A stretch of 64,000 nt of DNA, from contig CANFHU010000008.1 in the NCBI GenBank assembly GCA_947446925.1, positions 1-64,000 on the forward strand. Reading direction: 5' to 3'. The notes under the pieces are model-generated. The model did no database searches and was not told where the DNA came from. It worked only from the letters and a program-made list of their open reading frames with translations. Positions 44,303-53,602 of the stretch are shown piece by piece. The translations under genes were made by a program, and so were the position numbers. Position 1 is the first letter of the stretch, and each line of letters opens with the position of its first letter. This DNA is from Flavobacteriia bacterium (lineage in GTDB: Bacteria > Bacteroidota > Bacteroidia > Flavobacteriales_D > Crocinitomicaceae).

Positions 44303-44947
44303 TTATACAAGTTCAGCGATAGCTTTTTTAGTACCTATTAATTTCGTAATATAATCTTTTGCTATTTTAGGACTTCTAGCAGGAGAGTATTCTCGTCCAT
44401 AAAAAATGATTTGTAAATGCAATTTATTCCATTTTTCGATTGGAAATAATTTTTTTGCATCATTTTCAGTTTGAACAACATTTTTACCATTGGTAATCCC
44501 CCAACGCGTTAGTAATCGGTGAATATGAGTATCCACTGGAAACATAGGATGTCCGAATGCCTGGGACATTACTACAGAAGCTGTTTTATGCCCTACACCT
44601 GGAAGTTCTTCTAATAATTCAATATTTTCAGGAATCTCCCCATTGTATTTATCAATCAAAATTTTAGATAAAGTAAATATAGCATACGCTTTTTTAGGGG
44701 ATAGACCGCAAGGTCTTATTATTTGTTTAATTTCTTCGATTGAAAGTTTTATCATTTCAAAAGGATTGTTTGCTTTTGAAAATAGGAGAGGAGTAATCTT
44801 ATTTACCCTTTCATCGGTACATTGCGCAGATAGCAATACAGCGATTAATAGGGTATATGAACTTGAATGATCCAGTGGTACTGGTGTAGTAGGATATAAT
44901 TTTTCTAATTCATGGATAATATATGCCGCTTTTTCTTTCTTAGTCAT
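44303..44947 (-). CDS. nth: Endonuclease III-like DNA glycosylase lacking the Fe-S cysteines
   Basis: This 214-aa HhH-GPD enzyme removes oxidised pyrimidines and nicks the AP site. The helix-hairpin-helix LPGVGHKTA holds catalytic K121, and D139 lies in FPVDTHIHR. The C-terminal loop that in E. coli Nth carries four [4Fe-4S] cysteines reads GREYSPARSPKIAKDYITKL here, with no cysteine. So the cluster is absent, although the catalytic pair is intact. It converges on the peptidase gene with no gap and is divergent from the small gene at 44971. Confidence 0.93.
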   Translation of the reverse strand: MTKKEKAAYIIHELEKLYPTTPVPLDHSSSYTLLIAVLLSAQCTDERVNKITPLLFSKANNPFEMIKLSIEEIKQIIRPCGLSPKKAYAIFTLSKILIDKYNGEIPENIELLEELPGVGHKTASVVMSQAFGHPMFPVDTHIHRLLTRWGITNGKNVVQTENDAKKLFPIEKWNKLHLQIIFYGREYSPARSPKIAKDYITKLIGTKKAIAELV

Positions 44948-44970
44948 AGTTAATGAATTACTTTTAAAGT

Positions 44971-45210
44971 ATGAAAACTAATCAAACATTTCCAGTATAT
45001 AGAAAATTAAATAATAATCGTAGATTTTATAAAATATTAGATTCAAAAAGTTTTGAAGAAATTCAAGTTATCGGAACAAAAAAAATACATCAATTATTTG
45101 AAGCTAAACAGTATCCCGATCTTTTGTTTATTCAAGATTTACTGTCAATGATTCATACTGGAATATTACCTAGTTCAGAAACCGAATGGGTGTTACAAAT
45201 TGAAAAATAG
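44971..45210 (+). CDS. Small conserved-looking protein of unknown function
   Basis: This 79-aa soluble protein (MKTNQTFPVYRKLNNNRRFY...) is moderately charged and has no recognised motif or membrane segment. It has an ATG start 23 bases from the divergent nth start and ends 1 base from the wzc-like stop. Full use of the gap, and a protein-like composition, argue that it is real. I do not know its function. Confidence 0.55.
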   Translation: MKTNQTFPVYRKLNNNRRFYKILDSKSFEEIQVIGTKKIHQLFEAKQYPDLLFIQDLLSMIHTGILPSSETEWVLQIEK

Positions 45211-45211
45211 A

Positions 45212-47554
45212 TTATTTTTTCCAGAATTTACTGAACCATGACTTTTTACTATTTGATAAATAACTAGCATCTTCTCCATAACCGTAGCTATATCCGTATC
45301 CATAATTACGTTTGTAATCAGAACAGTTTAATAATAAGGTCATATTTTTCAGTTTCTCTTCAATAAATAAGTTTTCTGGAATATGTAATAATCGTTTGTC
45401 AAGGTAATTTGCACGTGTAACATAGATGAACATATCTGCATATTTGTTTAGTAATAATGAATCTGCAACTAAACCAACAGGAGCTGTATCAACAACAATG
45501 TAATCATATTGTTCTTTTATTTCTTCAAATAATTCTGCTAATCTTTCTGACATTAGTAATTCAGCAGGATTTGGAGGGATAGGACCCGAAGGTATAATGG
45601 TTAAATTTTCAATTTCAGGAATTTGAATTGAAATATCTTTTAAAGATATACTAGAATCTACAATATAACTTGTTACACCAATTGATTTTTTTTCGTTAAT
45701 ATACTGAAGAATTTTTGGTGCTCTTAAATCCAATCCAATTAATGCTACTTTTTTACCAGAAAGTCCAAGCGTAGCAGCTAGGTTTAATGCGATAAAAGAT
45801 TTTCCTTCATTACTGATAGTGGAAGTTATAAATATTGATTTAGCTCCACTTTTAACGGATGGGATTAGAAAGTTAATATTTGTTCGTAACAGACGAAATG
45901 CCTCTGCAACACTACTTCTTTCCGTTTTTCCTACAACCAATTTATTTTTACTATCTGTGATCGGTATGTCTCCGATATAAGGAATTCCTAAATTTGATAT
46001 TTGTGTATTATTGTGGATTTTAGTATCAAACAGACTAATTATATAGATAATACCAATTGGAATTATTAATCCTAAAAATAAAGCAATAATAAATATGATT
46101 GATTTTTTAGGAGAGGTTACTTTCTCATCCGAATAAGGTGGGTCAATTATCTTTATATTAGATACTGTAACAGCTTCTGAAATAGCAGTTTCTTCTCTTT
46201 TTTGAAGTAAAAATAAATATAAAGTTTCTTTGATGTGTTGTTGTCTGGAAAATTCTCTAAAGTCTTTTTCTTGACTAGGAGCAGAAGTTAATTTTCGTTC
46301 CAATATATTTCGTTCTCGATTTAACTCTCTATTTCTAATTTTCAATGAGTTTTTTTGACTAATTAAACTCTCTTTTAAGTTCGATTTTAGGTTTGTTATT
46401 TGTTCCTCTAAATTGGAAACAATAGGATTACTTGTGCTTGAACGAATGAGTAATTTATTTCTTTCAAGAATAATGTTATTGATATTACTGATTAGATTGT
46501 CAATAGCTGTGTTTGAAATCCCAATGTTGTAGGGTAATAGTTCATTTGATCTTGCATCTTTTAAGTGATCTGCAATAAATTCAGTTAATTTTAATTGAAT
46601 ATTATTTTCTGATAATAATTTTTCGTTTTGTTTTTCGCTTTCCAAAAAAGAAGAAGTATTAACCGCTAAATCAAATATTTTATTACTTGATTTAAAAGAA
46701 GATACATCTTGTTCTACGTCTGAAAGTTCTCTAGTAATGAATTTAATACGCTCATTGATGAAACTTAGTGTGTTTTTAGAAATTTCATTTTTGTCAATAA
46801 CAGCATCAATCGTATGTTGATTAATTAATTCTCTTAAAAATGATTTACCTTCATTTATATTATTTGAAACTATTGAAAGTAAGATAATACTATTGTCTTT
46901 GTGTTGTTGTTCTACTACTAGTTTCTTTTGAATAGCATCGACTGTTTCATTAAATTTGTTCAATTCTACTTTGAGATTGAAAGCTTTTTTGATATTATCA
47001 TTTGGAGTAACTATTATTTTACCAAAAGAGGTTTGGATAGTTTTCCCAAACAGCCCAATTCGTGTATTATTCTTTTCAATTAATTCAAAACTTGCATTGT
47101 TTATGTTTTTAATTTCTAGAATGCCTTTCTTTTTATAGGCGGTAGAATCTCCTTCTAAAAAAGTAATATTAATTGGCTTCTCTACAAAAATCTCTTTGTT
47201 ATTTACTGTGTTTAGATCATAATAGTTTAAATTCAATTTAAGAACTTGAACTACTTTTGCAATTAACGACCTAGATTTTAGAAGTTGAATTTCATTTTCA
47301 ACGGTACTTGCTGAATTACCTAAATTAAGTCCTAATCCTTCAAAAGCAGAAAGTTGGTCGGTAATTCCGTTTTTTGATTCATCTTTAACAATTAAACTTG
47401 CACTTGTTTTGTAGGATGGACGTGCAAATTTTAAATAAACTATAGCTATAGAAAAAAATATTAATAGAGAAATTAAAATATATTTCCAGTGAAGTAAATA
47501 TTTATAGAAAACTATTTTAATATTTTCATTTTCATTAGATAAATTTTCAGACAT
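45212..47554 (-). CDS. Polysaccharide co-polymerase / tyrosine autokinase (Wzc-like)
   Basis: This 780-aa inner-membrane protein has an N-terminal Wzz domain with a membrane helix (about 25-45), long coiled-coil segments, a second helix near residue 490, and a C-terminal BY-kinase. The kinase has Walker A NEGKS (about 584), Walker A' VALIGLDLRAP, and Walker B VVDTAP. A tyrosine-rich cluster (YGYGYSYGYG) near the end is the autophosphorylation tail. It sets chain length and couples synthesis to export. It lies 5 bases after the Wza-like gene. Confidence 0.95.
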   Translation of the reverse strand: MSENLSNENENIKIVFYKYLLHWKYILISLLIFFSIAIVYLKFARPSYKTSASLIVKDESKNGITDQLSAFEGLGLNLGNSASTVENEIQLLKSRSLIAKVVQVLKLNLNYYDLNTVNNKEIFVEKPINITFLEGDSTAYKKKGILEIKNINNASFELIEKNNTRIGLFGKTIQTSFGKIIVTPNDNIKKAFNLKVELNKFNETVDAIQKKLVVEQQHKDNSIILLSIVSNNINEGKSFLRELINQHTIDAVIDKNEISKNTLSFINERIKFITRELSDVEQDVSSFKSSNKIFDLAVNTSSFLESEKQNEKLLSENNIQLKLTEFIADHLKDARSNELLPYNIGISNTAIDNLISNINNIILERNKLLIRSSTSNPIVSNLEEQITNLKSNLKESLISQKNSLKIRNRELNRERNILERKLTSAPSQEKDFREFSRQQHIKETLYLFLLQKREETAISEAVTVSNIKIIDPPYSDEKVTSPKKSIIFIIALFLGLIIPIGIIYIISLFDTKIHNNTQISNLGIPYIGDIPITDSKNKLVVGKTERSSVAEAFRLLRTNINFLIPSVKSGAKSIFITSTISNEGKSFIALNLAATLGLSGKKVALIGLDLRAPKILQYINEKKSIGVTSYIVDSSISLKDISIQIPEIENLTIIPSGPIPPNPAELLMSERLAELFEEIKEQYDYIVVDTAPVGLVADSLLLNKYADMFIYVTRANYLDKRLLHIPENLFIEEKLKNMTLLLNCSDYKRNYGYGYSYGYGEDASYLSNSKKSWFSKFWKK

Positions 47555-47559
47555 ATAAG

Positions 47560-48324
47560 TTATTTAAGAATTATATTGACAGTTGTAATTACGAGTGAAG
47601 CAATTGCAACTAAAATAGAAGATGATCCAGTAACGTTAGATGAATTAATTTTGGCTTTATTAGCCTCTATATATATTACATCATTTTGCACTAAATAATA
47701 CGCTGGAGAATTAATGAAATCTTTGTTTGTTATATCAATTCTATATTGTTTTTTGATTCCATCTTCTTCTCTTAACAATAAGATGTTTTTACGTTTTGCA
47801 GTAATATTTAAATCACCTGCTATGCCAATGGCTTCAATTAATGTGATTTTTTCGTTGGGTACCTCAATAGTTCCTGGATTTCTAACATCACCCAATACTG
47901 TAATTTTAAAGTTTTGTATTTGGATACTTACTTTTGGATCTTTTAAGTAGGTATTTAATTTATTTTTCAGTAAATCGGACGCTTCTTCTAGTGATAAGTT
48001 AACAATTTTAATACCACCAATGAGAGGGAAGTCGATTTCTCCTTTTTTATTAATTAAATATCCATTTGCAGAAATACCACCTGAAAAATAATTGCGGGTA
48101 ACATTTTGATTATTTGTACTTGGAATATTGAAAATTTTAATACTTTCTTCATCACATCCAAATACTTTAATATTTAGAATGTCACCTTGTTTGAGTTTTA
48201 GTTGTTGTTCTGAAGTAATTTTGGTATCCTTATTATCTTGAAAATAAACAAATTCTTTTCTAGACGCACAATTAGTCAAAACAAGAAATGAAAAAATAAA
48301 AAATAAATTGTATAAAATTTTCAT
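47560..48324 (-). CDS. Outer-membrane polysaccharide export protein (Wza-like)
   Basis: This 254-aa protein has a signal peptide ending in the lipobox LTNC (C19), a polysaccharide-export domain (QLKLKQGDILNIKVFG), and an SLBB domain (ITVLGDVRNPGTIEVP). A C-terminal hydrophobic segment LVAIASLVITTVNIIL could be the amphipathic barrel helix. It forms the outer-membrane channel for the exopolysaccharide. Its promoter is just upstream. Confidence 0.93.
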   Translation of the reverse strand: MKILYNLFFIFSFLVLTNCASRKEFVYFQDNKDTKITSEQQLKLKQGDILNIKVFGCDEESIKIFNIPSTNNQNVTRNYFSGGISANGYLINKKGEIDFPLIGGIKIVNLSLEEASDLLKNKLNTYLKDPKVSIQIQNFKITVLGDVRNPGTIEVPNEKITLIEAIGIAGDLNITAKRKNILLLREEDGIKKQYRIDITNKDFINSPAYYLVQNDVIYIEANKAKINSSNVTGSSSILVAIASLVITTVNIILK

Positions 48325-48355
48325 ATTTAATGTTTTAATATTTTTTTATAAAATG

Positions 48356-48363
48356 CAAAAGTA
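48356..48363 (-). promoter_or_regulatory. -7 promoter element for the wza-wzc pair
   Basis: TACTTTTG on the minus strand lies 31 bases before the ATG. Confidence 0.65.
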
Positions 48364-48415
48364 CTAATTAAATTATTGATTTTTTTATGTAAAGTAACTA
48401 TACTATTATATTAGT

Positions 48416-49828
48416 CTAATAAGCATTTTTATCACCTGTAAACATATTCCTAATAGTTAGCCAAATAATTTTTAAATCTAGAAGAAAATACCAATTTTCA
48501 ATGTACCAAATATCGTATTCCACCCGTTTAATAACATCTTCTTTTGTTCTAGTTTCTCCACGATAGCCATTTACTTGTGCCCACCCAGTTATACCTGGTT
48601 TAACATAATGTCTAATTAAGTAATTATCTTTAATTTCCGTAAAGTCTTTAGTGTGTTTTAGCATGTGTGGTCGTGGACCAACAATAGACATTTGTCCAAT
48701 TAATACGTTGAAAAATTGGGGGAATTCATCTAGGTTTGATTTTCTTAAAATTCTACCTATTTTGGTGACTCTAGCATCATTAACTGTAGCCTGTTTATTA
48801 TCCGAAGATGCGTTCATTGTCATAGTTCTAAATTTATAACAATAAAAATCTTTACCATCAATTCCTGTTCGAAGTTGTTTAAAAAATACTGGTCCTTTCG
48901 ATGATACTAATATCAACAATGAAATAAATGGGATTAACCAAGGAAAGATCGAAATTATAATTAAGAATGCAAAAATCAAATCAAATATACGTTTACTAAG
49001 TTCTTTTAAAGGATCTTCTAATGGTTCTTTTAGCAAAAGTAAAACAGGAGTTTCGTTGTAATAATCCACATTCATTTTTCTGTAAATTGAATATTCATTT
49101 AGATTGGGTACTATTTTAATTCGAATCATTAATTTTTCAGCAATAGATATTATCTTATTTATATATTCTATGTCTTTATCTGACATAGAAATATAGATTT
49201 CATCAATTTTGTTCTTTTGAATGAATTCGATGGATTTTTCGAAATTTCCTAAATATTGAATATATGTATTACTGTGTTCTTTATTAAAATAACCTATCAA
49301 TTTATAACCGAAACTTAAATTAGAATTTAAAAATTGAATGATTTTGTTTGTAGATTCACTAAACCCTATGAATAAGACATTTCGATAGTTGTAGCCTTTA
49401 ACTCTAATTTTTTGAAGTAATTTAATAAATATAAATCGGAAAACAATGATTGAAAAAAAAGCGATTGCATAAAAATAAAATATGCGTAATCTAGAAACTT
49501 CTGTAAGTTTTAAACCTACAATAAGTACCGTTACTAAAAATATATGTAAAAAAAATATTTTAGAAGTTTTTAGTAATTGTTTATTGAATTTTTCAATTCG
49601 AATTAACTTATAAAATTTTAAATTAATCGTAATACCTATCCAAAAAATATTAGTCAAAACTAGAATCAACTGAGGTTCTTTCAATCCTAATCTTTCCAAA
49701 TTTCCAAATTTAATCAGAAAGGAAATGTAGTAACTAATGTTTAATAAAACTAATTCTGAAGTGATGAGTATTAGAGTAGTATATTTAGAAAATTTCTTTT
49801 TTGATAAACTATTTAATACGGATTCCAT
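48416..49828 (-). CDS. Undecaprenyl-phosphate sugar phosphotransferase (WcaJ/WbaP type)
   Basis: This 470-aa enzyme starts the polysaccharide by moving a sugar phosphate from a nucleotide sugar to undecaprenyl phosphate. Four N-terminal membrane helices are followed by a nucleotide-binding-like domain (VLFIGFSEST), a fifth membrane segment (LIFAFLIIISIFPWLIP), and the catalytic bacterial sugar-transferase domain with KFRTM, SNLDEFPQFFNVLIGQMSIVGPRPH, and PGITGWAQVNGYRG. Sugar specificity (glucose or galactose) is not certain. It has its own promoter. Confidence 0.94.
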   Translation of the reverse strand: MESVLNSLSKKKFSKYTTLILITSELVLLNISYYISFLIKFGNLERLGLKEPQLILVLTNIFWIGITINLKFYKLIRIEKFNKQLLKTSKIFFLHIFLVTVLIVGLKLTEVSRLRIFYFYAIAFFSIIVFRFIFIKLLQKIRVKGYNYRNVLFIGFSESTNKIIQFLNSNLSFGYKLIGYFNKEHSNTYIQYLGNFEKSIEFIQKNKIDEIYISMSDKDIEYINKIISIAEKLMIRIKIVPNLNEYSIYRKMNVDYYNETPVLLLLKEPLEDPLKELSKRIFDLIFAFLIIISIFPWLIPFISLLILVSSKGPVFFKQLRTGIDGKDFYCYKFRTMTMNASSDNKQATVNDARVTKIGRILRKSNLDEFPQFFNVLIGQMSIVGPRPHMLKHTKDFTEIKDNYLIRHYVKPGITGWAQVNGYRGETRTKEDVIKRVEYDIWYIENWYFLLDLKIIWLTIRNMFTGDKNAY

Positions 49829-49847
49829 TAGTGGATTAAAATTTTGG

Positions 49848-49855
49848 CAAATATA
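49848..49855 (-). promoter_or_regulatory. -7 promoter element for the phosphoglycosyltransferase gene
   Basis: TATATTTG on the minus strand lies 19 bases before the ATG. Confidence 0.72.
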
Positions 49856-49908
49856 AAAAAAAGATTGTTAATAACACTTGTTTTTGTTTTTGACTATTAT
49901 TGGTGAAC

Positions 49909-51024
49909 TTAGAATAGTTTTGTTATTTTTAAAGAAGGTTGTAATATCGTTTTAAAGTGATTTTCATATGCATCTATTATAGTTTCCCATGCATATTTTA
50001 ACTTTATTTTATTTAAATTATTGTTTGTAAAAGAATTTGATTCTTTGCTAATTTTATTATTTAAAATATGAGTAACGTCATTTTCTGTTTTAAAATAGTA
50101 TGCGTCATTTTCTAAAATTGCTTCATTAAAAATATTATCATTTGCACAAATTAGAGAACTAGAAGCCATGGCCTCTAATAATGAAGGGTTTGTACCTCCA
50201 ACGGTGTGGCCGTGAAAATAGATATTTGAGAAATATCTTAAGTTATTTAAGGTGTTTTGGTTATAGATACCACCTAAAAAAACTATTTTTTGACAATTTT
50301 TAAATTTCTCTTTTAGATAAAGTCCATATTTTGTTTCGTGCTTACCAATTACTAAAAAAGTTCTTGAGTTTGTTGCTTTTGAAACTCCATCTAGTATAAT
50401 TTCAATACTATTTTCTGGTTCCAGCCTTGCTATTAATAAATCGTAATTGTAGGCTTCTAAATTATAGTTTTTTATTTCTTGTAAATCTGGAGAATTAAAA
50501 ATAGTAGCGCCATAAGGAATATACGTAGAGTTTACATTATATTTAGTTTCAATGTACTCTTGAATACCTATTGAATCCGAGATTAAATGATCTGAATGTT
50601 TTACAGCTAATTTTTCAGCATACTTTAAAAAAGCTTGCACCTTACTAGAATATTTAGTTCTTTTCCACTCTAAACCATCCATATTTGTAGTTAGAATAGC
50701 ATTTTTTGGAAAAAATCTTGACCAGATAGAACTACTTGTATAACCTAATTGTAGAATTATATCAAAGTTTCTTTTTCGAGTATCTAAAATACAATTTAGG
50801 TCATATATAAATTGACCTGACGTTCCTATTTTTTCCTCCCAATCTTTACAATGAATTATGTTTACACCCTTAAAGTTATCTTCTTTAAAAGGATGTGTAT
50901 GTGAATTATATACAGTCACTTCATGACCTTTATTTACAAGTCCAACAGAAACGTATTCTGCGAATTGCTCAAAACCTCCATAGTGATTAGGAATACCACG
51001 TGTACCAATAATTGCTATTTTCAT
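49909..51024 (-). CDS. Glycosyltransferase family 4 with DUF1972 N-terminus
   Basis: This 371-aa GT-B enzyme begins MKIAIIGTRGIPNHYGGFEQ, the DUF1972 signature of bacterial rhamnosyl- or galactosyltransferase-like proteins. The C-terminal half has the nucleotide-sugar site, with GGTNPSLLEAMASSS (E in the expected EX7E position). It adds one sugar of the repeat unit. It lies between the acyltransferase and phosphoglycosyltransferase genes on the same strand. Confidence 0.9.
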   Translation of the reverse strand: MKIAIIGTRGIPNHYGGFEQFAEYVSVGLVNKGHEVTVYNSHTHPFKEDNFKGVNIIHCKDWEEKIGTSGQFIYDLNCILDTRKRNFDIILQLGYTSSSIWSRFFPKNAILTTNMDGLEWKRTKYSSKVQAFLKYAEKLAVKHSDHLISDSIGIQEYIETKYNVNSTYIPYGATIFNSPDLQEIKNYNLEAYNYDLLIARLEPENSIEIILDGVSKATNSRTFLVIGKHETKYGLYLKEKFKNCQKIVFLGGIYNQNTLNNLRYFSNIYFHGHTVGGTNPSLLEAMASSSLICANDNIFNEAILENDAYYFKTENDVTHILNNKISKESNSFTNNNLNKIKLKYAWETIIDAYENHFKTILQPSLKITKLF

Positions 51025-51094
51025 GTAGTTAGATTCAATTTAATATTTATAAAGCATTGCTTAAGTTAAAGAATGAATTTCTGAAATATTAAAA

Positions 51095-52129
51095 TTAATT
51101 TTTGAATAATTTGTTTTTTAAATTTAATGCCTTTTTCTCTATTAGAAACCAACTCAAATAGGACAAAAAATATGTTATTATAATCGTGAGCAATAAATAA
51201 ATCCAATAGTTATTATTTAACTTAAGGTAAGTTAGTACATTAAGTACAATAGAACCATAAATATAAACACCATAGGATGTGTCTGTTTTAGTATTAATAG
51301 AAGTGAATGGTAACTTATATGCAAAATAGAATATAATATAAGAAAATGGTATTGGACAGAATATATAATAAAAACCAGCTGAATGATGATAAAATATATT
51401 TCCTAAAAGAATACATAGAAAAATAAAAAAAACACTTAAAACGAATAGAATATTTGATATATAAATTCTATTTCTAAATAAATAAAAAACAGCTCCTATA
51501 AAAAAAAATGTAAATAACCTATATCCAGATGTAATAGCCTCTCCTGTTTCTAAACCTAGTGGAGAATTTATTATTTTATAAATGAAAATTCCATAAAAAA
51601 ACAAAAATATTATCGGAATAACCCAGTATTTATTTAGTAGATTAAAAAGTCCAAGAAGACCAATTATAATATATGCTTTTAATTCCCATGGTAATGTCCA
51701 AAGTGCACTGTTAATGTTATTTGATAAACCAATTTCACCAATACTAAAATCTTTAATAAGAATAATTGAGATATTTACGATGAAATACTTATAATCAACC
51801 CCAAGTCCAACACTAGGTGCTAATACAAAAGCTGTTAAAAATATGCATACCCAATAAGCAGGATAAATTCGTATAAATCTATACCACAAGAATTTAATAA
51901 AATTATTAATTCTATCGTAACTAGAAAAAATTAAAAATCCACTTAAAACAAAAAAAAGATCAACAGGAAACCGTCCAACAGCTAATTGATTGTTAGTTAT
52001 TTTAATAAGTAAATCTTCACCAAATATTCCAAATGGAACAGAATGTCCAATAACTACTAACCAAGCACTTATTAATCTTAAAAATCCAATACTATTTTTA
52101 TTTTTTAAAATCTCATCAAAATATATCAT
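51095..52129 (-). CDS. Acyltransferase-3 family membrane O-acyltransferase
   Basis: This 344-aa protein has about ten membrane helices. The N-terminal signature LRLISAWLVVIGHSVPFG carries the conserved histidine, then RFPVDLFFVLSGFLIF and FRIYPAYWV-like segment. Members transfer acetyl or other acyl groups to sugars from the cytoplasmic side. Here it should decorate the polysaccharide. A decayed second acyltransferase lies 1 kb away on the other strand. Confidence 0.92.
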   Translation of the reverse strand: MIYFDEILKNKNSIGFLRLISAWLVVIGHSVPFGIFGEDLLIKITNNQLAVGRFPVDLFFVLSGFLIFSSYDRINNFIKFLWYRFIRIYPAYWVCIFLTAFVLAPSVGLGVDYKYFIVNISIILIKDFSIGEIGLSNNINSALWTLPWELKAYIIIGLLGLFNLLNKYWVIPIIFLFFYGIFIYKIINSPLGLETGEAITSGYRLFTFFFIGAVFYLFRNRIYISNILFVLSVFFIFLCILLGNIFYHHSAGFYYIFCPIPFSYIIFYFAYKLPFTSINTKTDTSYGVYIYGSIVLNVLTYLKLNNNYWIYLLLTIIITYFLSYLSWFLIEKKALNLKNKLFKN

Positions 52130-52217
52130 AGTAATGTAGTCTATTATTTGTCATAATTAATTCCAATTAATATTATGCTTGCGTGTATTAATATCAATAG
52201 ATATATATTATTTAGTT

Positions 52218-52225
52218 CAAAAATA
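52218..52225 (-). promoter_or_regulatory. Possible -7 promoter element for the acyltransferase gene
   Basis: TATTTTTG on the minus strand lies 88 bases before the ATG. The long leader makes this tentative; the 158-base gap 52130-52287 holds nothing else I can identify. Confidence 0.4.
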
Positions 52226-52287
52226 AATTTAATTTGTAATTATTTTTTTTAAGCTTCATTTTGCAATCATTAATTTCGCTATGAATT

Positions 52288-52950
52288 TTAATCAAAATTA
52301 TGAGCGACAAATGATTTAGACATTAAAAAGAATCTTTCACGCCAAATTTTACTTTTTGGAAATAATTTTTTAAAATCGTTATATGAAGGCAATAATATTT
52401 CATCAATGTATTGTCGAGCGAATTCTTTATCCCATTTTTTACCTCTACTTAATATTGTCTTAGTAAGAATGAAAAATTGAATGTTTTTTGGTAGGAGATT
52501 TATTATAGGCAACAAATAATGAGGTTCTATAAAAAAAAATTTATTTGGTACCTGAACATAATAATTACATCCAACTCTTTGAACTTCTTTAGCCATTTTC
52601 ACTTGATTTTCTCGAGTTGTCAAATGTTCAATTACTGAATTCGAAAAAGTAATATCAAATTCATTATCAGAAAATTCAGAAAGGTCTACTGCATTTCCAA
52701 TGATTGAAATGATATTTGTGCTCGTAACATTAAATTTTTCTAAATTTAACACAGTAATTTCATAGTCTGGATTGGATGCTAATGTTGAGTTTTTCCAAAA
52801 ATGTTCGTTTCCTCCTATATCTAGAATACGAATTGGTTTAGGTAAATTTTTTATTTTCTCCTTAAAAAAAATCATTCGTTTTTGCCGAAACTGATTACCT
52901 AAAGATTGATTTGATGTAGAATCACCAAAAAGAAAAGATTTCAAATTCAT
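52288..52950 (-). CDS. SAM-dependent class I methyltransferase
   Basis: This 220-aa protein has the SAM-binding loop IRILDIGGNEHFW and a motif IV-like FSNSVIEHL. It lacks known sugar-methyltransferase fingerprints, so its substrate is unknown; its place in the locus suggests a sugar or lipid carrier. The frame reaches a TTG at 52986, but a promoter -7 box (52967-52974) lies inside that extension, so the ATG at 52950 is the start. Confidence 0.88.
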   Translation of the reverse strand: MNLKSFLFGDSTSNQSLGNQFRQKRMIFFKEKIKNLPKPIRILDIGGNEHFWKNSTLASNPDYEITVLNLEKFNVTSTNIISIIGNAVDLSEFSDNEFDITFSNSVIEHLTTRENQVKMAKEVQRVGCNYYVQVPNKFFFIEPHYLLPIINLLPKNIQFFILTKTILSRGKKWDKEFARQYIDEILLPSYNDFKKLFPKSKIWRERFFLMSKSFVAHNFD

Positions 52951-52966
52951 ATCTATTATTTTAGTG

Positions 52967-52974
52967 CAAAGATA
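52967..52974 (-). promoter_or_regulatory. -7 promoter element for the methyltransferase gene
   Basis: TATCTTTG on the minus strand lies 16 bases before the ATG at 52950. Confidence 0.7.
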
Positions 52975-53180
52975 TAATTTATTCAATTTTAAATATTTAA
53001 TACCAAAGTTAAATTCGTTTTTCTTTTATTTGAAATTATTATATACACAGGTTTTAGTATTTTGAATATTAACTTGTTAGTTTTGAATCAAAAATTTTAT
53101 TATTAAAAAAAAATTAAATTTACATAACCGAGAATTTTTCTACAATTCAAGCACTATGGTTTTTTTACAACATTACAGTT

Positions 53181-53421
53181 GGTGGTTTTGTATTATTAGC
53201 TGAAAGGTTTAAAAATCTTATACCAATATTATTTACTTCTTTGGGATATTCATCTTATTCTTTATAAGTGTTTCACTCTTTTTAATTCCTTATAAAACAA
53301 CTCTCTTTTTAAAGTTAGGTTTTTAAATTAAATGGTTTGTACTATTGCCTCATGTTTATTAAGTTTGATAGATAGTTATTTAATTTATAAGTATTTTGAA
53401 AAACCTATTGTTAATTTTTAA
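53181..53421 (+). pseudogene. Decayed C-terminal part of an acyltransferase-3 gene
   Basis: On the plus strand, GGFVLLAERFKNLIPILF then TSLGYSSYSL is read up to a TAA. A shifted frame gives CTIASCLLSLIDSY then LIYKYFEKPIVNF and a stop at 53421. SYSLY and YKYFEKP are the late signatures of acyltransferase-3 proteins, so this is the C-terminal third of such a gene, broken by at least one frameshift and lacking its 5' part. It lies in the 650-base gap 52951-53602; the rest of the gap holds only the two promoters. It points to past gene loss or replacement in this locus. Confidence 0.75.
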
Positions 53422-53561
53422 GAATTAAATTGATTTGGTAAACACACAACTCTTAATTATTTCATTTTTATAGTTAGAGTCACCTTGTAGTTTTCTAAAA
53501 AGATTTAAATTTTGTTTTCAGGTTCAAATTTAGAACATATAATTAGATATCATCTTTTTAG

Positions 53562-53569
53562 TATATTTG
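53562..53569 (+). promoter_or_regulatory. -7 promoter element for the plus-strand methyltransferase
   Basis: TATATTTG lies 33 bases before the ATG at 53603; it also overlaps the TTG from which a longer frame would start, arguing against that start. Confidence 0.68.
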
Positions 53570-53602
53570 CTAAACATTTCAATAATATTTATTTTCATTA
53601 AA

